Positions 17,648-25,817 of a DNA stretch of 64,000 nt are shown one piece after another. Origin of the DNA: Sphingobacterium lactis (GTDB taxonomy: Bacteria; Bacteroidota; Bacteroidia; Sphingobacteriales; Sphingobacteriaceae); NCBI RefSeq assembly GCF_011046555.1, contig NZ_CP049246.1, forward strand, positions 3,286,001 to 3,350,000, given 5' to 3'. Every line of letters starts with the position of its first letter. The stretch's first letter is position 1. A model generated the notes under the pieces. It saw only the letters and a program-made list of their open reading frames with translations. It ran no database searches and was not told where the DNA came from. The position numbers and the translations under genes were made by a program.

Positions 17648-17962
17648 ATGGTGAAGTTTATATCTTTAATATTAGCCGCCTATGTATTGCTTTTATCAGC
17701 AGTACCGACTTTTATTGAGGATAAATGTATGCAGAAGCATACTACCGAACAAGGACAAAACGGACAGGATGACCAAGATTGTAATAAGGGATGTTGCTCG
17801 CCTTTTTTTAGTTGCAACACCTGTACAGGATTTGTTTTAACTACTTTTCATTTCTCTATTGTCCATTCAGTAAAAGAACCGCAACGGAAGTTAGGAAATA
17901 TGCTGACCCCACCTGTTTCTGATTTTCCATTTTCCATTTGGCGTCCCCCGCAACTTGCTTAA
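17648..17962 (+). CDS. Small Cys-rich secreted/membrane protein (DUF6660-like) of the metal cargo
   Basis: A 104-residue protein: hydrophobic N-terminus (FISLILAAYVLLLSAVPTF), then a Cys/His/Asp-rich segment with CMQKH, CNKGCC and CNTCTG, and a C-terminus IWRPPQLA. It resembles the 111-residue protein at 37324 (same layout, ends IWQPPQV). Both stand immediately upstream of metal-transport genes, which suggests a periplasmic metal-binding or sensing role; this is inference. The ATG overlaps the promoter region, so the GTG three bases later is an alternative start. Confidence 0.6.
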   Translation: MVKFISLILAAYVLLLSAVPTFIEDKCMQKHTTEQGQNGQDDQDCNKGCCSPFFSCNTCTGFVLTTFHFSIVHSVKEPQRKLGNMLTPPVSDFPFSIWRPPQLA

Positions 17963-18050
17963 TGTATAATGCTTTCAGCACAAATTAATTAAAAAGCGAT
18001 GTCTTTGCATCGTCATAGCTTATTTATATACATTAAGTATCATTTTTACA

Positions 18051-20222
18051 ATGAAAAAAATACTCATTGTGTCATTTTTTATGGCACTCAACCTTTGTGT
18101 ATATGCACAAAATACATTAAACATTGTTGTAAAAAACAGTGAAACAAAAGAACCCTTGATTGGTGTAACAACATCTATAAAAGGCACCTCAATTGGAGGA
18201 ACCTCGAACGAAAAAGGACAGATTATATTATCGAATATTCCTGATGGAATACAGGAGATACATTTTAGCTACGTAGGCTTTGAAGAGTTTATTGAAAAAA
18301 TAGAATTTCCACTAAAGGATACCAATGTTATTGAAATTCTGCTCAAAGAAAATTCAGAGGAATTAGAGGGTGTTGTAATTACATCTACCCGAAGTACAAG
18401 AAGCATACAAAATATTCCTACACGTATTGAGTTTATTGGAAGTGAGGAGTTGGGAGAAAAAGGGAATATGAAACCGGGAGATATTCGTATGCTTTTGGCA
18501 GAAAGTACAGGTATTCACGTACAAACTACGTCGCCCACAAGTGCCAATGCGAGTATCCGTATTCAGGGACTTGACGGACGATATACACAAATCCTTAAAG
18601 ACGGTTTTCCGATTTATTCGGGAGCTTCAAGTGGTTTGGGCTTATTACAAATTCCGCCACTTGATTTAAAGCAGGTTGAAGTTATCAAAGGCTCAACTTC
18701 TACACTTTACGGAGGTGGAGCAATAGCAGGATTAGTCAACTTGATTTCCAAAACGCCAACTGATGAAAGAAATTTGCGCTTTCATATCAACGGAACATCA
18801 GGGAGAGGTTTAGACATTAATGGTTTTTATGGGCAAAAATTCAATAAAATTGGAACAACTATTTTCGCTTCGCACAACAGAAACGGAGCTTATGACCCTG
18901 CAAAAATTGGTTTTTCCGCCATTCCAAAGTTTGAACGCTTCGTATTGAACCCTAAATTATTTGTTTACTTCAATGATAAAACGAAACTGAATTTTGGCAT
19001 CAATACAACCATAGAGAACCGTTTGGGCGGCGATATACTTTACATCAAGGGCAAAGGGGATAATACGCATCAATATTTTGAAGAAAACAAAACACAACGC
19101 TATTCCACACAATTTGTTTTTGACCATTTAATTAATGAAAACAGTTCTTTTCAAATCAAAAACAGTGTAAGTTATTTTAACCGCAATACGGCTATTCCCA
19201 CTTACGAGTTTGAGGGAACGCAAACAGCCACTTTTACGGAAGCTAATTATACTTACAGCAAAGAAAAGTCAGAATGGGTAACAGGCGTTAATATTTGGAC
19301 GGACAATTTTAAAGAAAAGCAGATTACAGTATTTCCGTTAAGAGATTATAGCCAAACCACATTTGGGGCTTTCGTCCAAAATAATTTTAAAGCTACGGAT
19401 TGGCTTCAATTGGAAGCAGGTTTAAGAACGGATTATGTTATAGATTATGGGGCTGTATTCTTGCCAAGAGTATCGGCGCTATTCCATATTGCAAACGGAT
19501 TAACATCAAGGATTGGCGGCGGATTTGGATATAAAACACCCACTATCTTTACCGAAGAAAGCGAACGCTTACAATATCAAAACGTAATGCCAATTAACAA
19601 TAAAACCAATAAACTGGAAAAAAGTTATGGTGGAAATGCAGATATAAATTACCGCACTAATATTGGCGATGGTTGGTCATTCAGTATCAATCAATTATTC
19701 TTTTATACCTATTTGAATAATCCTCTATTACTTGAAAATCCATCAGCTAATCTCTATCAATTTGTAAACTCTACTGGTTACATCCATACAAAAGGAACAG
19801 AAACCAATATCAAAATCGGTTACGATGATGTGAAATTATTTTTAGGGTACACTTATACAGATGCACAGTTACACCAAAATGCAACAACTACCGAAAGCCC
19901 GTTAACCCCAAAACACCGTATTAACTCGGTTTTAATGTATGAAATCGAAGACAAATGGAAAGTTGGTTTAGAAGCCTACTATTTCAGCCCGCAAAAGCTG
20001 AACGATGGAACAACAGGAAAAGACTATTGGACTTGTGGATTTATGGCTGAAAAGATTTGGGAAAGGTTTTCGTTATATGTCAATTTTGAAAATTTCCTTG
20101 ATACAAGGCAGACACGTTTTGGCAACATTTATACAGGTACAATTAGTAATCCTATATTTAAAGACATTTATGCACCATTGGACGGATTTGTCATTAATGG
20201 CGGAATAAAATTTAGACTTTAA
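18051..20222 (+). CDS. TonB-dependent outer-membrane receptor (metal cargo)
   Basis: A 723-residue receptor: signal peptide (ILIVSFFMALNLCVYAQ), carboxypeptidase-like CarbopepD_reg domain (NTLNIVVKNSETKEPLIGVTTSIKG, to about residue 105), plug domain (IRIQGLDGRYTQILKDGFPI, STSTLYGGGAIAGLVNLIS) and a beta-barrel ending DGFVINGGIKFRL. It is a siderophore/metal type receptor, not SusC. It lies between the Cys-rich protein and the HMA-CDF transporter, 4 bases before the latter, so uptake or signalling of a metal is likely. Lower GC than the tra genes marks it as separate cargo. Confidence 0.85.
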   Translation: MKKILIVSFFMALNLCVYAQNTLNIVVKNSETKEPLIGVTTSIKGTSIGGTSNEKGQIILSNIPDGIQEIHFSYVGFEEFIEKIEFPLKDTNVIEILLKENSEELEGVVITSTRSTRSIQNIPTRIEFIGSEELGEKGNMKPGDIRMLLAESTGIHVQTTSPTSANASIRIQGLDGRYTQILKDGFPIYSGASSGLGLLQIPPLDLKQVEVIKGSTSTLYGGGAIAGLVNLISKTPTDERNLRFHINGTSGRGLDINGFYGQKFNKIGTTIFASHNRNGAYDPAKIGFSAIPKFERFVLNPKLFVYFNDKTKLNFGINTTIENRLGGDILYIKGKGDNTHQYFEENKTQRYSTQFVFDHLINENSSFQIKNSVSYFNRNTAIPTYEFEGTQTATFTEANYTYSKEKSEWVTGVNIWTDNFKEKQITVFPLRDYSQTTFGAFVQNNFKATDWLQLEAGLRTDYVIDYGAVFLPRVSALFHIANGLTSRIGGGFGYKTPTIFTEESERLQYQNVMPINNKTNKLEKSYGGNADINYRTNIGDGWSFSINQLFFYTYLNNPLLLENPSANLYQFVNSTGYIHTKGTETNIKIGYDDVKLFLGYTYTDAQLHQNATTTESPLTPKHRINSVLMYEIEDKWKVGLEAYYFSPQKLNDGTTGKDYWTCGFMAEKIWERFSLYVNFENFLDTRQTRFGNIYTGTISNPIFKDIYAPLDGFVINGGIKFRL

Positions 20223-20226
20223 GAAG

Positions 20227-21021
20227 ATGAATAAAACCATATTCAATATAACTAAAATGGATTGCCCAAGTGAGGAGCAATTAATCCGTATGAAATTGCA
20301 GGATTTCGATATGGTAAAGTCATTGGAATTTGATATTCCCAGTAGAAAACTAAATGTTTACCATAGTGGAAAACCAGAGCCGATTTTTTCGGCTTTGGAA
20401 ACATTAAACCTGAATACGTCATTGATTTCAACTGAAGAAAGCAATGCAGTTCTTGAAACAGATACAAGCAATGACCAACGGAAACTACTTTGGACTGTAC
20501 TGATTATCAATTTCGTTTTCTTTGGATTGGAAATGTTGTTCGGTATTTTTTCCAATTCAATGGGATTGATAGCAGACAGCTTGGATATGCTTGCAGACAG
20601 TATTGTTTACGCTTTGGCATTGTTTGCTGTTGGGGGTACGATTGCAAGAAAAAACAATATCGCCAAATTTGCAGGTTACTTTCAAATTCTGTTAGCCGTT
20701 ATCGGTTTTGTTGAAGTTATCAGACGTTTTATCGGAATAGAAGCGATGCCTGATTTCAAAACAATGATTGTTGTTTCTGTTTTGGCGTTGATTGCAAACG
20801 TACTTTGTCTTTATCTATTACAAAAGAACAAAAGCAAAGAAGCCCATATGCAGGCTTCGATGATTTTCACTTCCAACGATGTTATAATCAATTCGGGTGT
20901 TATCATTGCGGGATTATTGGTCAATTGGCTCAATTCGAGTTATCCGGATTTGATTATTGGGGCAATTGTATTCGTGATTGTGGCAAGAGGTGCATATAGA
21001 ATACTGAAGTTGGCAAAATAA
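20227..21021 (+). CDS. Cation diffusion facilitator with N-terminal HMA-like domain
   Basis: A 264-residue protein. Residues 1-70 form an HMA-like ferredoxin fold (FNITKMDCPSEEQLIRMKL, with Cys11 in MDCPSEE instead of CxxC). Residues 85-264 form a cation-efflux membrane domain with five or six spans and the CDF metal site D-x3-D (SLDMLADS) and a second polar site (SNDVIINSG, where CDF proteins often have HxxxD). It would export a divalent metal from the cytoplasm. It starts 4 bases after the receptor stop. Confidence 0.78.
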   Translation: MNKTIFNITKMDCPSEEQLIRMKLQDFDMVKSLEFDIPSRKLNVYHSGKPEPIFSALETLNLNTSLISTEESNAVLETDTSNDQRKLLWTVLIINFVFFGLEMLFGIFSNSMGLIADSLDMLADSIVYALALFAVGGTIARKNNIAKFAGYFQILLAVIGFVEVIRRFIGIEAMPDFKTMIVVSVLALIANVLCLYLLQKNKSKEAHMQASMIFTSNDVIINSGVIIAGLLVNWLNSSYPDLIIGAIVFVIVARGAYRILKLAK

Positions 21022-21037
21022 AATAGCAGCAAATCAT

Positions 21038-21063
21038 AGCCCCGAAATTCGGGGCTTTTTTTG
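21038..21063 (+). terminator. Rho-independent terminator after the metal cargo
   Basis: AGCCCCGAA / TTCGGGGCT with a single-base loop centre, followed by seven Ts. It ends the cargo operon 17 bases after the transporter stop. Confidence 0.85.
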
Positions 21064-21179
21064 TACCAAATCTTACTACTAACGCCAAACGCTGCCTTTC
21101 AAAGCCAAATCCTGCAACATTCTCCAACGCTGCAATAAGCCTTTATAAATTCGACTTCCACAGCAAAATTGAGCAAACT

Positions 21180-21491
21180 ATGGAAGTAATCACAATACAA
21201 AAGTCCGTACTGGAGGGAATGAAAAATGAGCTGAAAGCACTTTTGGAACTGACCGAAAATGCTACGAAAAAATACACGCCAATTTTCAAAGAAGAAAAAT
21301 GGCTCGATAACCAGGAAGTGTGTCTGATGATGAACATTACCAAGCGGACTTTGCAGACGTATAAGGACAAAGGACTATTGCCCTATTCCCGACTGAACCG
21401 TAAGAATTATTATAAACGCTCGGATGTACAGGCTTTGCTCGAAGCCGGACAGCCGTACAATACCGTTGAAAATGGATTTATTCGAGAATGA
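21180..21491 (+). CDS. Small HTH protein (MerR/excisionase-like)
   Basis: A 103-residue protein: an N-terminal helix (EVITIQKSVLEGMKNELKALLEL) and a winged-helix DNA-binding motif (WLDNQEVCLMMNITKRTLQTYKDKGLLPYSRLNRKNYYKRSDVQALL). It is of the excisionase/MerR-like type found in pairs in Bacteroidetes ICEs. It overlaps the next, paralogous gene by 20 bases. Likely a recombination-directionality factor or regulator of ICE functions. Confidence 0.75.
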   Translation: MEVITIQKSVLEGMKNELKALLELTENATKKYTPIFKEEKWLDNQEVCLMMNITKRTLQTYKDKGLLPYSRLNRKNYYKRSDVQALLEAGQPYNTVENGFIRE

Positions 21492-21759
21492 CGAAATCAT
21501 TGCCCATCAGGAAATGATAACGCTGCTAAGAACCCGTATCGAAAGTATATTGAAAAATTACCGTCCTGTAATGAACGGGGAAATATACCTGTCGGGCGAA
21601 GATGTGTGTAAGCTGCTCCATATCAGCAAACGAACTTTACAGCAATACCGTGATGACAATATCCTGCCGTATATACAGATAGGCGGTAAGATTATTTATA
21701 AGGAAAGCGATATTCTGACAATACTTGAACAGAATTATATTTCACAAAAAACAGTTTGA
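21472..21759 (+). CDS. Second small HTH protein (MerR/excisionase-like)
   Basis: A 95-residue paralogue of its upstream neighbour with the same layout: helix (ITLLRTRIESILKNY), then YLSGEDVCKLLHISKRTLQQYRDDNILPYIQIGGKIIYKESDILTIL. The start MDLFENDEII at 21472 is preferred to an ATG at 21424 that lies deep in the preceding gene. Its stop sits inside an inverted repeat (21755-21762 with 21784-21791) that opens the structured non-coding region. Confidence 0.75.
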   Translation: MDLFENDEIIAHQEMITLLRTRIESILKNYRPVMNGEIYLSGEDVCKLLHISKRTLQQYRDDNILPYIQIGGKIIYKESDILTILEQNYISQKTV

Positions 21760-21806
21760 CTGTAATCTTTTTTGTACTATATGCAGTCAAAAAGGCACGA
21801 GTTTAG

Positions 21807-21814
21807 TATCTTTG
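21807..21814 (+). promoter_or_regulatory. -7 promoter element before the structured leader
   Basis: TATCTTTG matches TAnnTTTG. No convincing -33 TTTG lies at the proper distance, so strength is uncertain. Transcription would start near 21820 and give a leader of about 220 bases before the next coding region. Confidence 0.45.
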
Positions 21815-21860
21815 TTGTCGAAAATATAGAAAATACTTAAAGTGTTTTTGCTTTAAGTCC

Positions 21861-21972
21861 CACATTGAAAACTGGTAATTTTTAGACAACGGGACAGATA
21901 AGTAAGAACGCTCACGTCAAAAGGCGTGGGCGCTCGCTTATTCGTTGTCGGGCATACCAGTGCCTCAATGTG
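21861..21972 (+). ncRNA. Candidate structured RNA: nested long hairpin
   Basis: Five complementary arm pairs are strictly nested around one centre: CACATTGA/TCAATGTG (21861-21868, 21965-21972), ACTGGTA/TACCAGT (21871-21877, 21955-21961), GACAACG/CGTTGTC (21885-21891, 21943-21949), ATAAG/CTTAT (21898-21902, 21937-21941) and CGC-CACG/CGTG-GCG (21909-21916, 21925-21932) closing an 8-base loop. Small hairpins flank it: CTTAAAG/CTTTAAG (21836-21857) and TGCCTG/CAGGCA (21986-22013). No plausible gene lies across it. It could be a small RNA, a cis-acting leader of the following gene pair, or a DNA-level cruciform; the arms are certain, the function is not known. Confidence 0.55.
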
Positions 21973-22037
21973 CGGTAAGTGTAGTTGCCTGCGCTCTTTT
22001 TTTGTGCCAGGCATCCACAACCTAAAACATTAAGGCT

Positions 22038-22325
22038 ATGGAGAATGAGCATATTTTTTACCCCGAATTTGACTATCCTGCATCCCATCTATCTGCATTC
22101 ACTCTCTGCATTGATGTTTTTATCGTATCTCTTAAAAACGGGGAAATTGTTCGTTTCAAGCCTCACGAAATAGCACACTTTAAAGAATGGCTTAATCATT
22201 TTAAGGTCAGGGACATTACGGTTAATAATGGCTTACCTCACGTTGACAGAACATCTGATTTATCTAAGTCTAAATACGGATTTTTCAATTTTATCAAAAG
22301 AAGAAAATGGGTAAAGAAAAAATAA
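22038..22325 (+). CDS. Hypothetical 95-residue ICE protein
   Basis: Begins MENEHIFYPEFDYPASHLS and contains SLKNGEIVRFKPHEIAHFKEWLNHFKVRDI, a beta-hairpin plus helix reminiscent of DUF2442-like small proteins, then a basic tail (KRRKWVKKK). I do not know a function. The stop overlaps the start of the following response-regulator gene by 19 bases, so the two are translated together from the transcript carrying the structured leader. Confidence 0.6.
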   Translation: MENEHIFYPEFDYPASHLSAFTLCIDVFIVSLKNGEIVRFKPHEIAHFKEWLNHFKVRDITVNNGLPHVDRTSDLSKSKYGFFNFIKRRKWVKKK

Positions 22326-22756
22326 TTAAGATAGGAATGATAGACGACCACGACTTACTTAGGAAAGGTATCTGCGATTTTATACGGGACGACGATAATT
22401 TTGAAATCGTATTTGAAGCGGAAAACGGCAAATTAGCACTGAAAAAAATGGAGCAAATGGAAGTTATTCCCGATATAATGGTTGTTGATATAAATATGCC
22501 TGTAATGAATGGTTTTGAAACTGCTAAAGCATTGCTTGAAAAATATCCGCAAACCAAAATCTTGGCTTTTAGTATTAACGATGATGTGCAGGATGTGGTT
22601 AAAATGCTTAATAGCGGGGCAAAAGGGTATATCCTGAAAGGCGCAGACCCCGAAGAACTCAAAAAAGCCATCACGGTACTAAACGACGGAGGGCGTTATT
22701 TCAGTGCAGGTGTAGCTGAAGTAGCAAAAGAATATTACAAACAGTTTCCGCAATAG
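22307..22756 (+). CDS. Receiver-only response regulator (NarL-type receiver, no output domain)
   Basis: A 149-residue CheY-like receiver: acidic pair DDHD near residues 13-16, phospho-acceptor Asp in VVDINMPVMNG, Ser in AFSIND in place of the usual conserved Thr/Ser position, and the conserved Lys in YILKGADPEEL. The sequence is closest in style to the receivers of NarL/FixJ regulators, but it stops shortly after the receiver fold, without an HTH. No kinase gene is near in the element, so it may take signals from a host kinase or act as a phosphate sink or decoy. Confidence 0.8.
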   Translation: MGKEKIIKIGMIDDHDLLRKGICDFIRDDDNFEIVFEAENGKLALKKMEQMEVIPDIMVVDINMPVMNGFETAKALLEKYPQTKILAFSINDDVQDVVKMLNSGAKGYILKGADPEELKKAITVLNDGGRYFSAGVAEVAKEYYKQFPQ

Positions 22757-22926
22757 CAGGTTTCTTTGTTACTTTCTTTTCCGCTGAACTCACGAAAGAA
22801 AGTAATCACTCTAATCTAATTATGGGATAACGAATATCCCACGCAATAACGCTGCAACCTGTTTGGTAAAATGAAAAGGATTTGTAAGGGTGCATTTTGC
22901 TAAAGGGGATTGCACCAATTTAAAGC

Positions 22927-22991
22927 AAAAAGACTGCCCGACCATCGGGAGGATCTGTCTTTTTGCCGCCCGACTTTTCGGGTCAGGCGGC
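22927..22991. terminator. Two hairpins between convergent genes
   Basis: AAAAAGAC (22927-22934) pairs with GTCTTTTT (22957-22964) around an inner CCCGA/TCGGG stem, and GCCGCC-GAC (22965-22974) pairs with GTC-GGCGGC (22982-22991). They separate the plus-strand regulator from the minus-strand accessory genes and probably stop transcription from both sides. Confidence 0.7.
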
Positions 22992-22996
22992 TTGTA

Positions 22997-23329
22997 TTAG
23001 TTAATCGTTTTTAAATACTCGTAGTATCTTTCCGTTATATCCTTTCCTTTCCTGAAAGTGTCATTGGTATAACTGTAATGCTCTTCAAAAAACTTAACTT
23101 CTTTAGTGGTAAGGTCTATTAAATAGCGGTAATATGCGTTTATCCGCCTTTCATCCATCGTGCAATACTCTTTAAGCATTAAGAGTTCTTGCTCGCTGTT
23201 ATCAAGGGATAACAAGGGCAAAAAAAGCCTTTCAACGATATAGCCCTGTTCGGGTGCGCTGCTGCTGTCGGCAACGCATACAAGGGATTTACCGTTACTC
23301 AATTTGATGTGAAGATTTGAACGTGTCAT
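22997..23329 (-). CDS. Hypothetical ICE accessory protein
   Basis: A 110-residue protein starting MTRSNLHIKLSNGKSLVCVADSS. The ATG at 23329 is preferred to one 63 bases upstream that lies in the preceding gene. The first 50 residues look like a small beta-domain (HIKLSNGKSLVCV, GYIVERLFLPLLS); the rest is helical and charged. Last gene of the minus-strand accessory run. No known function. Confidence 0.6.
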   Translation of the reverse strand: MTRSNLHIKLSNGKSLVCVADSSSAPEQGYIVERLFLPLLSLDNSEQELLMLKEYCTMDERRINAYYRYLIDLTTKEVKFFEEHYSYTNDTFRKGKDITERYYEYLKTIN

Positions 23330-23352
23330 AATTTGAAATTTGATTTTTCTGA

Positions 23353-23784
23353 TTAAGCAATTAATTGGGTTAATAAAAATTCTTCCGTCCAAAATTCTTC
23401 GCTCGTATGCTTCCCGTATGCTGTATAGTAGCCTGTACCGTTTGCCCTTAATACAAGCCTGTAACAGTCCAGTCGGTTTTCAGGTACGGTAAACGTTTCC
23501 TGCTCTTGCTCGTCAAGCTCCACAAATATCCATTCATTACCGTTTAGCAATTCTTCAATATTCGGGTTGTCGTTTTCGCCTGTCCTATAAAAATCTACTG
23601 CTGTATCATAGTAATTCATTGAGCAGAAATAGTGATTGCCCTCTAACGGCTTAACTAATGCAAGCCGTTTTGCCTGTTCTGTTTTCCATTCTTCGGATAG
23701 GTGGATAATTGCAAACTCGCAATTATCCCATTCGCTGTTGGCTTTAACCAAAATATGTGCTGTCGCTTTATCTGATAGTTTCAT
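23353..23784 (-). CDS. Hypothetical ICE accessory protein
   Basis: A 143-residue acidic protein (MKLSDKATAHILVKANSEWDN) with an alternating beta/alpha pattern: EFAIIHLSEEWK, EWIFVELDEQEQETF and CYRLVLRANGTGYYTAYGKHT. No signal or membrane segment, and no family recognised. It follows the YubB-like gene by 4 bases and precedes the next gene by 23 bases, as part of one accessory operon. Confidence 0.6.
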   Translation of the reverse strand: MKLSDKATAHILVKANSEWDNCEFAIIHLSEEWKTEQAKRLALVKPLEGNHYFCSMNYYDTAVDFYRTGENDNPNIEELLNGNEWIFVELDEQEQETFTVPENRLDCYRLVLRANGTGYYTAYGKHTSEEFWTEEFLLTQLIA

Positions 23785-23788
23785 CGTT

Positions 23789-24283
23789 CTAAATTTTAAT
23801 GGTGTTTAATTGATTTTCGCTTTTACGCTCTAACAAAGTGTCGAGTATTTCCCATTCGCTGTCGTACTCTGTTCCCTCAAAATGGTAGGTGTCCGTTTCC
23901 TCGTCTAATTCATAGCTGTCAAAGTCCTGGCTATCTAAACAGGTATCCGTTAGTATTCCTTCTTCAAATATTGCCTGACCATATACTAAGCATCCTAATT
24001 CCTCATAGTCCTGTGTGAAATTCACTTTGAAATGTTCGGCTATCTGCTTAACGGCATCCGTATTTGGCGACCATTTTGTTTCATACTGGAATACACCCGC
24101 ACTTTCATTGTCCTGACTGATATTGTAGAAATAATCTCCGTGCGTGTCCTGTACGAAATCGGGTAATTGCCCGCAGTCGTCTTTCTGTTCCTGTTCAGCC
24201 ATTGATTTGAATAGCTTTGTTATCTGTTCTATTGCTTCGGCTGTTCCCTCAAAAACAACCCAATTGTTGCACCAATTAGCCAT
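23789..24283 (-). CDS. YubB/Api92-like ferredoxin-fold protein
   Basis: A 164-residue acidic protein beginning MANWCNNWVVFEGTAEAIEQITKL, the MxNWCxN start of the YubB/Api92-like family found on plasmids, phages and ICEs. The remainder is rich in Asp/Glu (CLDSQDFDSYELDEETDTYHFEGTEYDSEWE). Function in the family is unknown; its high acidity could hint at DNA mimicry, which is speculation. It lies just after the frameshifted gene. Confidence 0.7.
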   Translation of the reverse strand: MANWCNNWVVFEGTAEAIEQITKLFKSMAEQEQKDDCGQLPDFVQDTHGDYFYNISQDNESAGVFQYETKWSPNTDAVKQIAEHFKVNFTQDYEELGCLVYGQAIFEEGILTDTCLDSQDFDSYELDEETDTYHFEGTEYDSEWEILDTLLERKSENQLNTIKI

Positions 24284-24285
24284 AA

Positions 24286-24692
24286 TTATTTATCGTTTAA
24301 GGTTATCTGTAAAAATTTGTCACTCCCGAAAAGCAGGTGTATCGCCTGTTTTAATTGCGGGTTGCATTGTGCATCCTCTGTATATTCAATCAGGCAATGA
24401 ATAGCGAAAATTGAATTGTGTCCGTCAAAAAAATGGTCTGTAAACCAGTGCGGGCGTTTCCAAAGTCGTTCATTTTGTCTATCCCTTTTTGTGCATTCTG
24501 CACAAGCCTGTACCAAAATTCAGCAGTAAAAAATCCCTTTTGATACCAACCCTCACGAAAGGCGGTTTCATTTTGCAGGAAGTAGTCGCATTGCTTTTTT
24601 ATAGCGTTTTGCAGGTTCTCCAGTTCTGCGGGAAACAGTTTGCATAATAAGCCCGCTTTATCGAGGTTATCCATTTTATCTAATGCTTTCAT
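24286..24692 (-). pseudogene. Frameshifted ICE accessory gene
   Basis: Two overlapping frames together read as one protein of about 135 residues. The first part starts MKALDKMDNLDKAGLLCKLF at 24692 and runs well to GIDKMNDFG, then drifts into nonsense and stops at 24390. The sensible continuation LWKRPHWFTDHFFDGHNSI lies in another frame and ends at 24286 with GSDKFLQITLNDK. The break is at about 24461-24467, where the coding strand reads GACTTTGG; adding one base (for instance GACCTTTGG) restores a single frame. It is either a one-base deletion or a sequencing error. Function is unknown; acidic small proteins of this kind accompany the DUF932 gene in related elements. Confidence 0.65.
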
Positions 24693-24743
24693 ATCTTTTG
24701 TTTTTAGTAGGCGACCACCTTTGCAGGCAGTCGCCTTTGATGA

Positions 24744-25817
24744 TTAATTGAAGTTGAAAATCTCTGCTCCTGAATAGGCAAAGTCTGTACACAGTTCAAA
24801 GGCTTTTTGGGTCTTTAGCTGTGCTGTACCACCCATAACAATGGATTGTAGTTTGGCTTCGCCATCCCTGTAATTGCGTACATTCTGAAAGTAGCCTGTA
24901 ACGGCATTGTAAGCCCCGAATAATGTGCCTTTGGTAGTTGCCATTTGTTGGGTATCGCTTATCATAGCGTATTCAAAGGCATCATCTACGGTGTTTTTGA
25001 ATACGGTGGAAACTTCATCTTCCGCACCTTTTTTAAGCAGGTTAAGCGTTTCTTTGTTCGGGCAAAGTGCCAACTGGATTAGCTTTCTTACTTCTCGGTC
25101 TGTTACCCTTACTTTAGCCCAGTCGTTAAAAATGTTCTCTAATTGTGTGCTTAGGGTGTTGGCAAGCCCCATAACCTTGTGAGCATTTTCAAGGCGTTGT
25201 TTTGCTCCTGACGTGTGTTTGATACGCACTACGTTGGTCATACTCCGCAATGATGCGTTCAGGGTGTTTTGGCATACGATACGGATAGGAGTAAACGCTG
25301 CGGTAATACTTCCGCTACCGTCGTGGCTTGTGGTTAAGAAGATGTACTTTTCGGTAACATCGTCGCCGTTACCTACTCGGATATAGTCGGGCAGCTTGGC
25401 AGTGATAAAAATGCGTTCCCCGTTGCCCAATGCTCCTGCGGTTTCGTACAATATCCCATCGCCTGCGCCTACAATAGCATCAAAGAAATTGAACGCCTCA
25501 CGGTTTTGTACGATATGGTAGTCTTTGCCTACTACGCCCAACGGTGTATTGGTGTCGGTGCGGAGTGTGGCGAAACTGTTAGGTACTAAGATGTCATTGG
25601 CTTCAATCAGTTCTCCGCTGCCGCCTATGCTCATTGTTCTGCCCTGTGTAAATAGTGGGGATTTGATAACCTCGTAATCTAAACCTGCGTGTACTATTGC
25701 TTCCTCGCTTGTTGGGTACTGCTCTACGATTTGCCCCAAACCGTGCCACGCTTTTTGTTGAACGCTGAAAAATGAATGACGTCCTGTTTGCTCGTTGAAA
25801 TTGATGTTGTGTGCCAT
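24744..25817 (-). CDS. DUF932 protein (phage/plasmid-like, TIGR03299-type)
   Basis: A 357-residue protein starting MAHNINFNEQTGRHSFFSVQQKAWHGLGQ, a typical DUF932 N-terminus (the AWHGLG motif), with the conserved core VGKDYHIVQNREAFNFFDAIVG and IRIVCQNTLNASL. Members are widespread on ICEs, plasmids and phages; the molecular role is not established. It is the first gene of the minus-strand accessory operon. Confidence 0.85.
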   Translation of the reverse strand: MAHNINFNEQTGRHSFFSVQQKAWHGLGQIVEQYPTSEEAIVHAGLDYEVIKSPLFTQGRTMSIGGSGELIEANDILVPNSFATLRTDTNTPLGVVGKDYHIVQNREAFNFFDAIVGAGDGILYETAGALGNGERIFITAKLPDYIRVGNGDDVTEKYIFLTTSHDGSGSITAAFTPIRIVCQNTLNASLRSMTNVVRIKHTSGAKQRLENAHKVMGLANTLSTQLENIFNDWAKVRVTDREVRKLIQLALCPNKETLNLLKKGAEDEVSTVFKNTVDDAFEYAMISDTQQMATTKGTLFGAYNAVTGYFQNVRNYRDGEAKLQSIVMGGTAQLKTQKAFELCTDFAYSGAEIFNFN

